The notes: generated from the letters alone by a model not told the origin. A stretch of 64,000 bases of DNA from Branchiostoma floridae (GCF_000003815.2 NC_049987.1:4947341-5011340), one strand, 5' to 3'; positions 35,201-48,500 are shown, counted from the stretch's first letter. Made by a program: numbers and translations.

Positions 35201-36420
35201 TACCTATGGTATGGCTGAAATATAATGATGACACTTTAAGCTCTGCCATCAAAATCCTACACTGAGCCCCTTAAGATACCTGGTATCAAGTTAAACACTA
35301 GAAAGGCAACATTTTAGCAAAAAATGCAGAATGTTTCCTCTGTAGCCTTTTGCAGAGGTATTTGCACAAATATTATAGCATTGGGCTCTCCCGAAAGTAT
35401 TGTATGAGGGTAATAAAAATACAAACAAAGGTTTTGCTATTGCAAACCTGTGATTGTTCATACTGCTGTACAGCTAATACTCTGTTCATATTTGCTGTCA
35501 CAGCTGATAATTCTGATGTCAGTTTCAAGCTCTGATTGTTTCATGGCAATTCCAAGCTCTGATTGGTTCATGTCAGTTCTAAGCTCTGATTGGTTCACAA
35601 GAAGAACAGCAGGAAAAAGAAGAAGAAAAACAACATGTTTTCCCTATCGATGAAAACATAATCAAGCTTTGCGTTCGACATACGTAACTACTATTTTGAA
35701 TGCCAACATTTCTTTACAAAATAATTGTATCGTTTTAATTTGATTCTCTAATATAGATGCTAAATATAGAAGTTACGATAATAAAAACAAACGCTCGTAG
35801 CATAAGTATGGTCTTCTGAGTTTACATGGAACAACGGATATTCAAAACACGTGTACAAAGATTACATAAGAGCAAAATGTTAAGACGATAGTCACTTTTT
35901 AGCCTCGCAAAAGTCTAGGTTTATTGGCGCGGATTTTGTGGATTTCATGGCTGAGTTAGAAACGCCGAAAGAATGTCTCTGATTGATACTTGTAAATGTA
36001 TGGATTATGTTGAGGTGGGATTTGGAATGGAGGATGAAAGAATGCCATATCATGTGTAGTTTTCTTAAGTAGCGAAGTTATGCGGCCTACCCATGCAACG
36101 CATATTAACAACAACATGGCTTGTTTTTCAAAACACTATAGAATATCGATAACATAAGTAACATCCATGATCTGAAATATTCAGTGTTTTACTATTGATT
36201 CAAAACTAGCCAAACAAACAGGTAATATTACGTAGTGGTGTCACTGATATAAGGAAACCACCTGAGTACGACGCCAAAGAGAAACTTCTTGTGTTTTTTT
36301 AATGAAAAGTCAACAAATTTATTATCATTGAAAAGCTGTCTGAATTCGACAGGAAATTTGACTGAGTATTTAATAAAACACCATTTCAACACAATGTAAC
36401 ATTGTACGTCCCGAAAGACT
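32300..36420. other. Intergenic, no gene recognised
   Basis: Contains a CpG-richer patch at 33000-33400 that could be promoter-like, a repeat pair at about 34255-34380 and 34735-34850 (GGGGTxACGTCA / AGAAAAGTGCxxAAATT words), and a three-unit repeat of GTTCTAAGCTCTGATTGGTT at 35515-35600. No exon was supported. Confidence 0.4.
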
Positions 36421-36476
36421 CAGGCCCAACCAAGATGCCCTTCCAAGGATTTGAACCGAGGTCTCCTAGTTAAGGC
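36421..36476 (-). mobile_element. tRNA-like SINE scrap
   Basis: Minus strand GGAGACCTCGGTTCAAATCC is a B-box-like head, cut by TIR element E at 36477. Confidence 0.4.
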
Positions 36477-37015
36477 CACAGCAAGTAAATTGTATGGATG
36501 ACATCAACGCTCTCATTAATTTTCGCCTGATTTCAGAAAAAAAACAAGAATTTTTTTCTTCTGCAGGGATGTTCAACATTACGATAAAGTACCACTATGA
36601 GCAAATATATCGTGTTGTAGCCTAATAATTGTAGCTTGTAGAATAGAAGTGACACTTGCGAGGTACCCAGGACTGTAGTTGTAGAAATGAAACTCATTGG
36701 ATAGTTGTAGAAGTGACACCAATATGGAAGCTATGAGACTCAGTGTGGTTACCAACTTTGTTGGTGATGGCAGTCTACCACACTAGTGTCACTTTTACCT
36801 CACCAGTACATGTATTAGATACAGGAATGAATGCCTTGCTGGCTCTGATACCATGTTTTGTCCCTTTAATTATTTTTACAACAGTCATCACAACTTTATG
36901 GTGCCTATTTTTGAAAATGTAGACATCTTGTTTTTTTCACCCATCTTTTTTTTCGCCCTGTCGCACTATTTATGCAGTCTGCAGAGGATGTCATCCATAA
37001 AATTTACTTGCTGTG
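36477..37015. mobile_element. TIR element E, copy 2 (intact, inverted)
   Basis: 539 bases with ends CACAGCAAGTAAATTGTATG / CATAAAATTTACTTGCTGTG, the reverse of 13801-14503 without the MITE. No transposase frame. Confidence 0.8.
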
Positions 37016-37574
37016 ACCTAACAGCTAATTCAAACAAGAATCTCAAATGTTAGGCAGGTACACTTTTGTATGATTGGATTATTCCGGTAGAGAATATCTT
37101 AAGCAAACACGTCAAGTTCTACGCTGTCCATCCGGGAATGATTCCAAAGCGAAGGGAAAACTCCAAAATCAAGTCAAAATTTCCACAATAAATATGTTCT
37201 ATTAGTAGGCACAGATAATAAAGCAGTATTCAACCATAGCTGGACGAAATTTCCACTCTAGATGATGTACATATACTACAATACAGTAAGGAGTATCAAC
37301 TACAGCCTCGTTTTGGTGCGTTGTCCCCGGAAATTCAAAATGACCACCGTAATTGACAAGACGTCTATTGCATCTGATGTGAAGATTGCTCGCGGTGATA
37401 GAAGGATTGGACCCCTCCAATTTCATACCCAATATGTGATATGAGACTCGGGTTCCTTAACAGAAAGCAACGGTGCAAACGAAATGAAATGACCGTACAC
37501 CAGAAAGGCCCCCTCCCATTTTACGTATGTTCCGACGTGTGAAGTTTACCTCCCATAGATGTCTGTTTACTCTA

Positions 37575-37700
37575 TTCACGCGTTGGTGTAATCGTAGCAG
37601 TGTTTGGTCCAGAGTCCAGAGGTCCTGGGTTTGAATCCCCTGATATGCCATCGATGTTGTGCCCCCATGCAAACAAAAAAAATGTCCCAGAAGTCAACCC
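37575..37700 (+). mobile_element. tRNA-derived SINE
   Basis: CGCGTTGGTGTAATCGTAGC (A box), GGTCCTGGGTTTGAATCCCC (B box) and TGTGCCCCCATGCAAAC. Same build as the SINE at 20392. Confidence 0.65.
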
Positions 37701-38549
37701 CGTGCAAAAGTTGACAATTCCAAAATTATTCCCATACAAAACAATATATCGCTCTTGTGTGAAGTTTTGCATTCTGAGTTTATCCCATTTTGAAGAAAAA
37801 AAATGACTGATCCAAAATTACCCATTGCAGAATGTTCCCATGATTAGGCCTGTGTTTCTAGTTAGGCTAACGTCACATTTCCAAACCGAGAACTTTAGAT
37901 CCGACGTGCACTCTAAAGAATTTCTACTTCTCCCCGTGACATCCCATCTACCAGGCATCGCAAGCACGGGGCATAAGAAGCAAGAATCAGCTGCAATTCA
38001 AAACCAACCCTCTAGGGGGCCAATCATCGATCTTCTTGTTTGTATTCTCCCAATGGCATGAACATAAGTACATCTGTTACGGAATATTGGTGGAAGGGCC
38101 TGGATTGAAGTCTGTGGAAGTTTTCAGTCCATACATTAATAGAATATGTATGTTCGTATATCTATCATTCATTGTATATTTGTTCGGATCATGAAATGTA
38201 ATTCCTGATAGGGCTAAAGATTATCGTAATAAATCAATAAACCCAAAATAGATTAGACTACTTACAGACTTAATTCTATCATCAACAAGACAAGCTACAA
38301 CAAGAAATCTACAAAGGCTCTACAAATTTCGTGGTTGTATAAAATTTCCGAACTCTTATTTTATCTGTATCTAGTTCGTTGAGGAACTATTGATATAGAT
38401 AATAGCTGGAATATCTATGTAGTTAATGGGATAGCCAGACAAGATACAAAAATTAATGAATGTTCATTTTTGTCCCGCTGTGGTATAAGCTAAACACGGG
38501 TTATATGTTAACAATCAAATATATGAACATAATTATAAACGTCTACTCT

Positions 38550-38783
38550 ACTCTAGTACATTTGACTGCCTTCGTTTCCGCTTCTTGGTAATTGTATAAA
38601 TGTAGACTCTATTAGGTTGTATTATATGATTAGTTAGAGTTGGTTCAACTAAGGCTGTAAGGAATATCAATTTCACTTTATTATTCAAGTATCTGAAGTG
38701 GTGAAATTTACGTACACATAGCCGAAAAGAGTGCTTCGATCTGTCACTATCATACAAATGACAATGTACAGTAAATTGTACTT
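38550..38783 (-). mobile_element. LINE ORF2 C-terminal fragment
   Basis: Minus-strand frame with VQFTVHCHLYDSDRSKHSFR and RYLNNKVKLIFL: the HCxLYDxxR ... F.xLxxxxKxxFL end of CR1/L2-like ORF2. MITE family B copy 3 is inserted at its upstream side. Confidence 0.6.
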
Positions 38784-39033
38784 GTGGTGGTACCTCACTG
38801 CACTTGTGGCACCGTTGCGGCACTGTGGCACTGTTCACTGCGGCACAGTTGAGTTATTTTGGCTGATTTTTTTTAAAACTTATATATTGCGTAATACATA
38901 AAAGTATGACTTGGAAGACAACAAATGACGCAAAACGTAAGAAAATTTCGTTGTTTATCTCTGAAATCCGTTGAGTAATCTTTCGAATCGCTCAGTGCCG
39001 CACCGGTGCCTCAAGTGTAATGAGATACCACAA
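38784..39033. mobile_element. MITE family B, copy 3
   Basis: TGTGGTGGTACCTCACTGCA CTTGTGGCACCG and mirrored GGTGCCTCAAGTGTAATGAG ATACCACA ends. The TIR has slight changes from the other copies. Confidence 0.75.
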
Positions 39034-39889
39034 ATATAGATATAATGTCAAGTCAAGTCAAGTTTATTGCACAACGATTGTATCAGGTACAATGTATGGC
39101 AAGTAACATGTATTACAAGCAACTACGAACTATCTACATGAGTATACTAATCTAACATAATGGAAAATAAGGCGGCATAGTGTATTTTACATTGTTAAAG
39201 CACGACTTCTCTTTTGCATAGCATTATATATATATTGGCCTAGGTGGACAGATATGGAGTCGGGACATGATAGAAGTACATGAATATTCTCTTACTTGTA
39301 TTAGGTAGTGTTGTTCTGTGGTTACACCAGAATAAAGGAGGGGGGGGGGCAACAACGACTATTCTTGTACTTCAATGTGGGCTCAGGTGAAGTTCAGAAA
39401 TTTCACTCAATATATAGTCAAAAAGAGTGCTTCTATCGCTATCATACAAGGGACAAGCTACGATAAAATGTACTAAGACATAGCTATAGTGCGAACCAGA
39501 GTGATGGGGGAGGGGGTTACCATGCCTATTGTTGTAAGTAACTCAATATGGGCGCAGGTGAAGTTCCAAAATTTACCAGAAGAATGCTTCCATCGCTATC
39601 ATACAAAGGACAATCTACAATAAGATGTACAAAGACATAGACAAATAAAGTGCGAAACATAGTGAAGGAAGGGGGGGGGGGGGTCAACGTGCCCATTGTT
39701 GTACCTCAATGTGGGCTCAGGTGTTGTTCGCGCCCGATAGATTAATCACGTGACCAAACCTACTCCATTCCCGTAACCTTGTCTGAGGAATTTAACACCC
39801 TTTCCGTTTGTCTGTTAATGAAGAAGGATGGCCGTACGCTTGTGCTGACAGGAATGCGCTGTTAAACTATTGTGATTAAGAAAAGGAAT

Positions 39890-40423
39890 GAAGACCTTTA
39901 TTGTACAGAACAGTTTTGCGCAACCGAGCTAAGTACAGTTCACAACAAGACAAAATATAGATAATCAAGTAGTGTAGAATTTGGCTTCTTCTCGCTTCTT
40001 AGTAATGGTGAAAATTGTATGGGTTTAGCAACGATCGGATTGTCAAAACGCAAGAGGAATAAAAATTTGTCAGTGAAGACCTTTATAGTACATTTGTGCA
40101 CAACCGAGCTAAGTACAGGTCACAAGAAAGACAAAGTATAGATGTTCACGTCGCGTAGCATCGAAGTTTTGAATCTTCTCGCTTCTTGGTAATGGTGAAA
40201 ATTGTATGGGTTTAGCAATAGTGTTTTTGTCAAAACGCATGAGTAACAATATTTTTTCAGTGCTATTAATATGTCTAAAGTGAGGGAATCTACTTTCTAT
40301 ATAACTAAATAAGACATTTCTATCATTAACGCACATACAAAGTTGACAGAGTCTTTGTCCTGGTGGAGTTCGTTTTGCACGCCTTCCTAATTCAATTTTC
40401 AACATAGTTAATGCTAGTTCCAA
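39890..40423 (-). mobile_element. LINE 3' end, partly duplicated
   Basis: The minus frame 40423-40109 contains KIELGRRAKRTPPGQRLCQL C and FPHFRHINSTEKILLLM, a typical ORF2 end (RTPxxQRLCxxC). Its 3' part is repeated directly: 39890-40080 and 40075-40240 share GAAGACCTTTATxGTACA, AACCGAGCTAAGTACAG and TCGCTTCTTxGTAATGGTGA. Confidence 0.7.
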
Positions 40424-40643
40424 CTAAAGGGTTACCTATATCCGTTGTTTCTAAAAACAGGTTGTTTAGGGGGGTCAAGCCGACAGACTTTGGTTTTCAA
40501 TTGCAATATTTTCAACGAACGGTGGTTTCAAATTCCAATATTTTCAAAACAACGGTCAATTATTGACTCTGTCCCTAAATACCCTGTTTCTCTTTTAAAA
40601 ACAACGGATAAAGGCTACCCTGCGGATTAAGGTGAACTAGCGT
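40409..40643. mobile_element. MITE family A, copy 3
   Basis: Ends TAATGCTAGTTCCAACTAAA GGGTTACC and GGATTAAGGTGAACTAGCGT. Its right end continues into the tandem repeat at 40641-41090. Confidence 0.75.
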
Positions 40644-41090
40644 GAGAGGGTGGAAAAACGACAGAAATGAAGCATTGTCCGTGCAGTCTACATATGCATG
40701 TGAAAACCCCAAGTAGTCTCACGACAGTACATCTGGGTTTGACAATGAGTTGAAAACGGATAAAGGTTACCCTGCGAATTAAGGTCAACTAGCGTTACAT
40801 CCGAGAGAATCAGAAAACGTCAAGAATGAAGCACTGTACCGTACAGTCTACATATGCATGTGAAAACCCCATGTAGTCTCACGACAGTACATCTGGGTTT
40901 GACAATGAGTTGAAAACGGATAAAGGTTACCCTGTGGATTAAGGTCAACTAGCGAAACATCTGAGAGAGTCAGAAAATGTCAAAAATGAAGCACTGTACC
41001 GTACAGTCTACATATGCATGTGAAATCTCCAAGTAGTCTCACGACAGTATATCTGGGTTTGGCAATGAGTTGAAAACGTGAACGCCATAT
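40641..41090 (+). repeat. About 160-bp tandem repeat, three units, fused to MITE A end
   Basis: Each unit has AATGAAGCAxTGTxCxGTxC, CATATGCATGTGAAA, GTAGTCTCACGACAGTA and ends with the MITE A terminal sequence GGATAAAGGTTACCCTG and TCAACTAGCG. Confidence 0.85.
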
Positions 41091-41275
41091 TTATCGATTT
41101 ATAGATGAAGCGCTTGGTCCTCTGCCACCCAATCAATCCCGCTCCAGATTAGATTTCTCCGTGAATGAGGGCCCGGTCCTCCAATTTAACGTTCCGTCTG
41201 AAAATCATTGAGGGGGGGGGCTGATATCATCCGTTCATACTAGGGGTTGGTACCGAAACAGAAAAATCAGGTCCA

Positions 41276-41385
41276 GGTTTTTCTGTTGAGAACCTTTTGG
41301 GGCAATGAGAGCACTGTTGAGAACCTTTTGGGGCAAGGAGAGCACTGTTGAGAACCTTTTGGAGCAATGAGAGCACTGTTAACTC
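41276..41385 (+). repeat. 31-33-bp minisatellite, three units
   Basis: TTGAGAACCTTTTGGGGCAA followed by xGAGAGCACTG, three times. Confidence 0.9.
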
Positions 41386-41664
41386 CATAATTTCAGGTCC
41401 AAAGGATCAGGTCCGGATCTGGGCTTGGACTTAATTCAGTATGTGAAAACTTGTGAATGGATAATACTCAGAACGATGGTCCATCCTGCTACAAAGAGAT
41501 CTGCTTGGTGTAGTATTTTACTCACATTGGCGTTTTAAAATCCAACAAGGCTTACTGCCTCAGTACGATTGACTGTAAAACTTGGTAGCAATTACAATAG
41601 ACTCTACTCTACTTCGTTCTTGTTATTGGTACGATGTACCGGTACCCAACCCTAGCCTAGTTAA

Positions 41665-43769
41665 CCCTATTCAGACCGGGGGGGGGGGGGGGGCTTTTGA
41701 GGCCTGCGCCAACTTCGATGTCCTATAACGCCAGAACGCCTTACGCTAAAGCCACCAAATTTGGTGAGTTTTCCTAAAATATTGTTGGCAACAATTTTAC
41801 GAAGTTTGACAAATTTTCCATTTTTCCGTGTTGCCATGGCAACCGTTTGCTGACAGGCAGTTTTGCCAAAAATCACTATTTTTGGTTCTAACAAGGTATT
41901 TTTCACATTTATTTGCTATATTACTGCTATTTTGTTACATAAATAAAATCTTACATTATTTAGCATATCTTTCATAATTATATATGCATAAATTATGCTA
42001 ATTTGATTACGTCATCAGCCCAAAATCCAAGATGGCGGACCGTATGGTCAGATCAAGAATAACAAGCTAATTATCCCTTAAAATTTACAACTACCTGGTA
42101 TTTTTTCATCAAAAACCATCTAAATGAATGAATTTAGTCTATTTCCATTGCCCTTTGTGATTATTTGTTGCAAAAAAAGTAATTTTAAAAATTCAAGGTA
42201 GTGGATATAATATGGCGGAGCCTAACTCGTATCTTAGATGTGCATGACGTCATTTTATAACGTCATTATGACGTCATCGATGTTGCTATTGGCAATACAA
42301 GTCGTAATAAACATTATCGTTCTGTTATCTGCACTTGTTGTTACATTTTTGTAGTATAAATTGAAGTTTTCTGACAATACCCTTTTTTCATGGGTCCGGC
42401 CAATATAATCAAATTGATGACGTCATTATTACGTCTTTTTCGCGAAGGGGGGAGCTCCAAACGCATTATTCCCGTCAAATATAAGGGGGATTCCAGCCCC
42501 GAAAAATTGGGGGGTTTTCGGCCCCCTCTTTCAAGGGAAAGGGGTTTTAAAAGGGGGGGGCCTAAAAAGCCCCCCCCCCCCGGTCCGGGGAGGCCCAAAA
42601 AAGCCCGGGGGGAAAGGGTTTTCGCCCCCCCCCCCCAGGGATTTCGCCCCCCGGGGGGCGAGATCCCTAGGGTTTTCGCCCCCCTTTAGCGTTTTCGCCC
42701 CCCCCCCCCCCCCAAGAGCAGCTGGTTACTACATATTACAGGTGCGCTACCTGGTACTATACTGCACCTGGGGAGTAACGTATATGGTGTGTTACCTGGT
42801 ACCTATATGGCACCTTATTACCGTACCGTAAGATGTCATACCTCGAAAGTCGATACTATATTGGTCGGTGCAAACATGACATTGAAATGAAAAAGACAAT
42901 TTTTGCAGCTGAGGTGGCATAAAAACAGTGCTACTGCGAACGTATAAATCAACACCGTCTATGGTACGGAATACGTCAGCTATATGTTTTCAATTTGCCA
43001 CAGTGTTTTCTTTCTTGTGCTGGAAACATTTCCAAAGCACTAACAAAAACACACGTGAATAATAGTTTCTCATTATAAACACTATCTACGCACAAGTTGA
43101 TATAGCTGTTGCTAAATGCTACACAAACACTGGTAAAGTTCTGTACCAGCCTTAAGAAACACGGGTAAATGCATCAGTTCCGAAATACTAGAAAAAAACA
43201 GTCATGTTGGAGGTGAAGATATCCCTTGGCCAGGTACATACGGGGGTATACCAAAATGTGCGTTATTCTAATTAATACCTAATATTTGCATAATTAATAA
43301 AGACATAGCATAGTTCTTTTGTGGTCACTTTATGGTAGAGACTTCATATTGGAGATTATAGGTTGCTTGAGGACAGGTGAATACAATGAAATGCATCTTA
43401 TGTCAAGACTCAGGTATATGCAATAATGGGAATACAAGGGACCCAACCCTCCTTGTCTGAAACAAGTTCAACTATCTTATTACCATGTAATTACGTTAAT
43501 ATTAATACTATGAATTGAGTTATGTATCAAACTCGTGTACTTGTATGTATATATATCATTCTGAAACTGCATTTTGTGATTTATACCAATCAACTTCTAA
43601 AATGTCATGTAAACCGGTTTTTTTTGGGGGGGGGGGCGAAATCGCTAAAGGGGGGCGAGGTAGGGGGGTGAGATCACTAGCCGGGGAGGGCGAGATCGCT
43701 AGTGATTTCGCCCCCGGGGGGGCGAGATCACGGGGGGGCGAGATCGCTGTCACACCGGTCTGAATAGGG
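41665..43769. mobile_element. piggyBac-type non-autonomous element, 2.1 kb, TTAA flanks
   Basis: Flanked by TTAA (41661-41664 and 43770-43773). Ends CCCTATTCAGACCGG / CCGGTCTGAATAGGG are perfect inverted repeats beginning with CCC, as in piggyBac. No transposase frame. The interior has G and C homopolymer runs (41679-41693, 42540-42715, 43620-43740) and TGACGTCA words near 42245-42275. Confidence 0.8.
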
Positions 43770-43773
43770 TTAA

Positions 43774-45490
43774 TACAATTGCCATTTATAAAAATAGATA
43801 ATTCTTAGAATTGTTACATATTAGCAACTCATTTAGTTAAACTGTTATGTACGTATCAAGTATGTAATTATAGTATCGATTAAAGGTCATATTTTGTGAA
43901 GGCCACAAATTCGGATTCACTGCCAACCCCCCCCCCCCCCGGGAAGTTTCTGGTAGGGCATGGATAAAGTTATGCGATTAAGGAGGGTACAAAATGTCCA
44001 GTTGGGACAATGTAATTCTGAGTTAAAATTGACTTAAATTAGACTTGTTAGTTAACTAACCCTCAGTTAATACTTTCTACCTACCTCTACCTTCATGTTT
44101 TTGCCTAGTTAGGTGTTTTGGGTGTCTGTGAACAGCATAATTCCAAAATGTCTCGGTGGTTTGAGCTAATACTAAATTTAGTAGTCGGCATGTCGTTAGT
44201 CCTTGATGAAACCTTGAAATGATTTTGAGTTTGGGCTCCCTTGTGGCTTGTTATGGTATTATAGCGGGAACTCTCGGGTTTGGTGTCTTGTTTACCTGAA
44301 GATAGTACTGTCATCAAATTGGAGTGGTAGATAGGTTATGACATGACGAAGAAGTGATGATACAATCCCTAGGTACAAGAATAATGGACACATTGGGAAC
44401 TTTCTCAATAGCAAATGTGTCATAATCTGTGCGATCAGTGTATTAAGTGCTGTGTTTTATGCCGAAACTGCGAGTTCACTAAACTACCAAAACGTATTCT
44501 ATTCTTTGTTTTCACAAATGTTGAAAACAGAAATAGCCGCGCTCGTCATGATAAAAGGAATTGTGTCCAATCTAAAAAAAAATCAACATTTCTCTCCATA
44601 TTTCTACTTTCATGACGCTTTATCAATGAATCAAATCATATGACAGTCACGTAGCTGTCAAGTGCACCCATGTAGGCCCGTTGTGATGGCATTTCTGCGT
44701 GGGTACAAATCGCAGCGGGCCGTAATATTCTGCCACCTATAAACAAACCGTACTCGCTACCGTTATAACATCACCAGCCGAATCGGACCGCGCACAATGC
44801 TTCATTTCAGATGAAACCGGCTCATCAAAATCCTAAGGTCTCGGGTCAGTGGCTCTACGGGGCTGAACGATGATCACTACAGCAAAGAGGCGGGTTTAAA
44901 GACACCAAGAGCCGCGGCACTTAAGAAATTACTCTCCTTTAGGAATTACAGTCGGCCCTTTTTCAAAGATGTCAACGCAGTGAAGATAATACACTTAGAC
45001 GAAGACAAGGAATTAAAAGAGCTAGTGCTTCTTGCTTAAGAGAGAACAAGGCGAGTGGCACCGAATTGATTGGATTGTGCATCCCTGTAATTGTGGAATG
45101 GGCCCGCCTGTCACGTCCGATCCCCTCGGCGCTCCAAACCCGCTCCCTAAAATGGCGCGATGACTGGATTCACCTCTCACTTCTCTCAAAATCTACAAGG
45201 TGGAGACCGTCTTCATTCCGCACCTTATTGATTATAGGCTTTCCTCTCTTTTCCGATGAGATTTTCCCGGATTCGGAAACGGCCGTGTGGTAGAATTAAT
45301 TACACAATTAATAGGCTAGAGCCCTGGTATCAATCATTGCCAGGCCAACTGGAATTCATTACTGTCAAGCAGGATATTGATACCCGGACACAGGTCGGTC
45401 AACTGATACGGGATGGAAGGGAAGTTGTTCGGTGTGTGAAACCGGCGCTCTGGTAGATCGCTCTCTCTCTATTTCTTTCTTCTTCTTTCT
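43774..45490. other. Upstream flank of receptor subunit, no gene recognised
   Basis: Non-repetitive sequence, GC-richer between 44690 and 45300, ending in a pyrimidine tract that precedes the acceptor at 45496. It could contain regulatory sequence of the receptor-subunit gene; no specific site can be supported. Confidence 0.35.
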
Positions 45491-45496
45491 CTACAG

Positions 45497-45561
45497 CCCG
45501 GACCGGGAGAATGTGGTCAACATGCGCGGTGTAACAGTCCTGCTACTGGTGTACGTGACAG
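45497..45561 (+). CDS. nAChR exon with start codon and signal peptide (CDS from 45522)
   Basis: A pyrimidine-rich acceptor (TTCTTTCTCTACAG) at 45496 precedes 25 bases of 5' UTR and the ATG at 45522. Thirteen hydrophobic codons and one base reach the donor ACAG|GTGAGT. The acceptor implies an upstream non-coding exon. Confidence 0.75.
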
Positions 45562-48500
45562 GTGAGTTCTTTAAGATTACACCATTGGTAGTGGTTTTAA
45601 ATAGATGGTATTCAGTAACAGGGACAGGGTTGCTTTGTGTGTATGTGGATGGTGTTCAGCACCAAGGACGGGTATGTGCGAATATATATATATGTGTAAC
45701 AGTCCTGCTACCAGTGTACGAGGCAGGTGAGATGTTTAAGATTACACCATTGGTAGTGGTTTTAAATGGATGGTGTTCAGTACCACGGACAGGGGCGTGT
45801 GTGCGGATAGTGTTCAGTAACAAGGACGGGTGTGCGTGAATATACGTAACAGTCCTGCTAGTGCTAGTGTGCGTGGCAAGTGAGTTCTTTCAGATTTTAC
45901 CATTGGTAGTGGTTTCAAATGGATGGTGTTCAGCACCAGGGACAGGATTGTTTGTGTGTAGATGGTGTTCAACACCAAGAACTGGCGTGTACGAATATGT
46001 GAGGTTATGCTCCTAGTAGATGGTAGGCTCCGGCTGATTTTAAACGTTTTAGGCATTTTTATCGGGCTTTCTGCTTTGTTAGGTCAGACTTTTCTTGCCA
46101 CCAGAAAGCTTGATAAAACGTTTTTAAACGTCCAAGCCTAGCCGGAACCTAAATTCTGCTTGGAGAATAATATGTAGCGTGAACTTAAAGCAAAGGGGTG
46201 TTTTTTTCTTCACTCAGTAAGTGTTTGACGATAAGGAATATTCAGTGGGGACGAAAAACGGCCTACTAGCATCTGACACCATAAGTTCATGTTTAATACA
46301 TATACAATATCCACATGCCACATATCTCTAGCGAAGTATGCTACATTGTTGTGGCAAATGGGTGTCGCTATTGTCTTTTGTTCAGAATTTTCACAGTCCT
46401 ATACATTGCATATGCGTTATACACTGCACATTGTTAACGAACACAGTAAGATTCTTTATTACGTTCCTGGATCATTTCATCCAATACTGTAATGCGATTT
46501 TAGTCTCTTTTTTCAGACTTTACATATCGCTGGAAAAATGATATGATTTTTTAAATCAAAACAACAGTCCTTAGGTCGCATACTGTACTATCAGGTCAGA
46601 TAACTCATCTGGTGTGTTATCTTCTATTTTGCAAATTTCTAGTATCTTTAGCGACCTATGAAATGTCATATAGACTAAAGCGATCTCGAAATTAGATATG
46701 GTTAACGTAGCGTAACATACCATGCTGGTAGTGGTGACACAATTTGACGGTACACACTCTTATAACGCCTCTATAGATTGTTTATTATTCACTTATTCAT
46801 GATATCACCCAGTCCCTCTTCCGTTATCTAATATGCACAAATTTCAATTATTAGCTCAATTCCAGTGTCAAAGTAGAGATTTGGTTTTGAACGTTTAGTC
46901 GGTTGTATTGCTTTTTTCTATTTTGTCATATTTTTGTTTTGTCCGCCAAATAAAAACAAAACGCCTACAAACGTCCAAAACTCCAGTCTCTCCAAGACAC
47001 CAGTTGGGAGTCTAACATCTGATTCGAGGATAGCTCAATTCTACCATTGTTCTCTATAAGAGAATACGACAGCTTTCTTCTATTATGAAAGATGTAATTC
47101 TCGATAGCTTTTCAGGTGGTTTTATTGCGTTTTTCTATTTTGTCAGATTTATGTTTTGTCCGCCAACCGAAAGTAAAACGCATACAAACGTTCAAAACCA
47201 ACCTCTGATTCTAAGATAGCTCAATTCTACCATTGTTCTCTATAAGAGAATACGACAGCTTTCTTCTATTATAAAAGATGTAATTCTCGATAGCTTTTCA
47301 GGTGGTTTTATTGCGTTTTTCTATTTTGTCAGATTTATGTTTTGTCCGCCAACCGAAAGTAAAACGCATTCAAACGTATACCAACCAACCTCTGCTTCGA
47401 GTATACTGTATAGCTCAATTCTACCATTGTTCTCTTCAGGAGAATGCGACACCTTTCTTCTATTATGAAATATGTAATACTCGATAGCGTTGACGGCCGC
47501 TGTTGAGTCAAGGCCATAAACAGCAAACGATCGTTTCAAAAATCAATACATATTTGAAGTATTTAAGGCAAGCGAAAAATAGATAATATCAATCGACAGG
47601 GGGGTGGCTTGTGTTCCTAACAAGTGCTATGCGTTTAGATCAGCGCCCTGGAAAGAATCATATAAAAATGATATTCAGAAGCCGGTGTTGAGATCGTAAC
47701 GATAAACGTTGTTAAAATAAGCACGTACGAATGCCATTAGTGTATTCCGATGCCGTCTATAGTTTTGTTGATTTACTTCTGTTTGAGGTTCATTACTTCT
47801 GACACGTGTATTAGTAACGGTTAGGAGCAGAGGCACGTTCTGTGCTAGCCTCCATCAGGCCTTCCTACGGGGGCACGGATCGTAGAATTCAGCAAAAAAA
47901 AGGAATAATCTCTATATAAGTTCAACTACGTATACATTCTGGAAGGAGATAACCTTTACTGTGTACAAATAGGTCATCATCATCATAACTTGTCGCTCCA
48001 ACTCCATATCCAGTGGCGGGCTGCCTCATTGGTCTCTCTTAGGTCACTGTCCGAGCAAAATAGGTAAATATATCAAAGAATGTTTAGATCTAATAGTGTA
48101 AATGACACGCTAGACCCAACATGTTGACTTATTTATATCTATAGATATTCATACATGCAGGAACTGCATTTGTATCCACTTGTCTGTTCAAATGTAGTAT
48201 GTGTAGTTGTAATAGGCATTACGAAAGTCGCTGCACTTTTGTTGTCTCAATAAAGATTATCATTAAAACCAGGCAGGGCGCATGGTCCAGTGGTTAGCGG
48301 CCCTGCTTCTGGAACTAGAAGCCGAGTGTTCAATTTCTATAATGTCGAAATCGAAAAGGGTTGCAGTCCGTAGGATGGGGCTTTAAGCAGTGCTCCGCTG
48401 TTCATTGTGCTTGTTGAAAACAGCTAGGGAATTTTCCTACTTGTAAATACTGTTCATAACGGCTGTCTTCTCTATCACAACCAGAAGAAGAATACCTCTT

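Noticed and set aside
45691-45885. Alternative first exons for the nAChR gene
   Set aside because: Copies 2 and 3 lack an in-frame start codon and the acceptor; treated as tandem-repeat copies.
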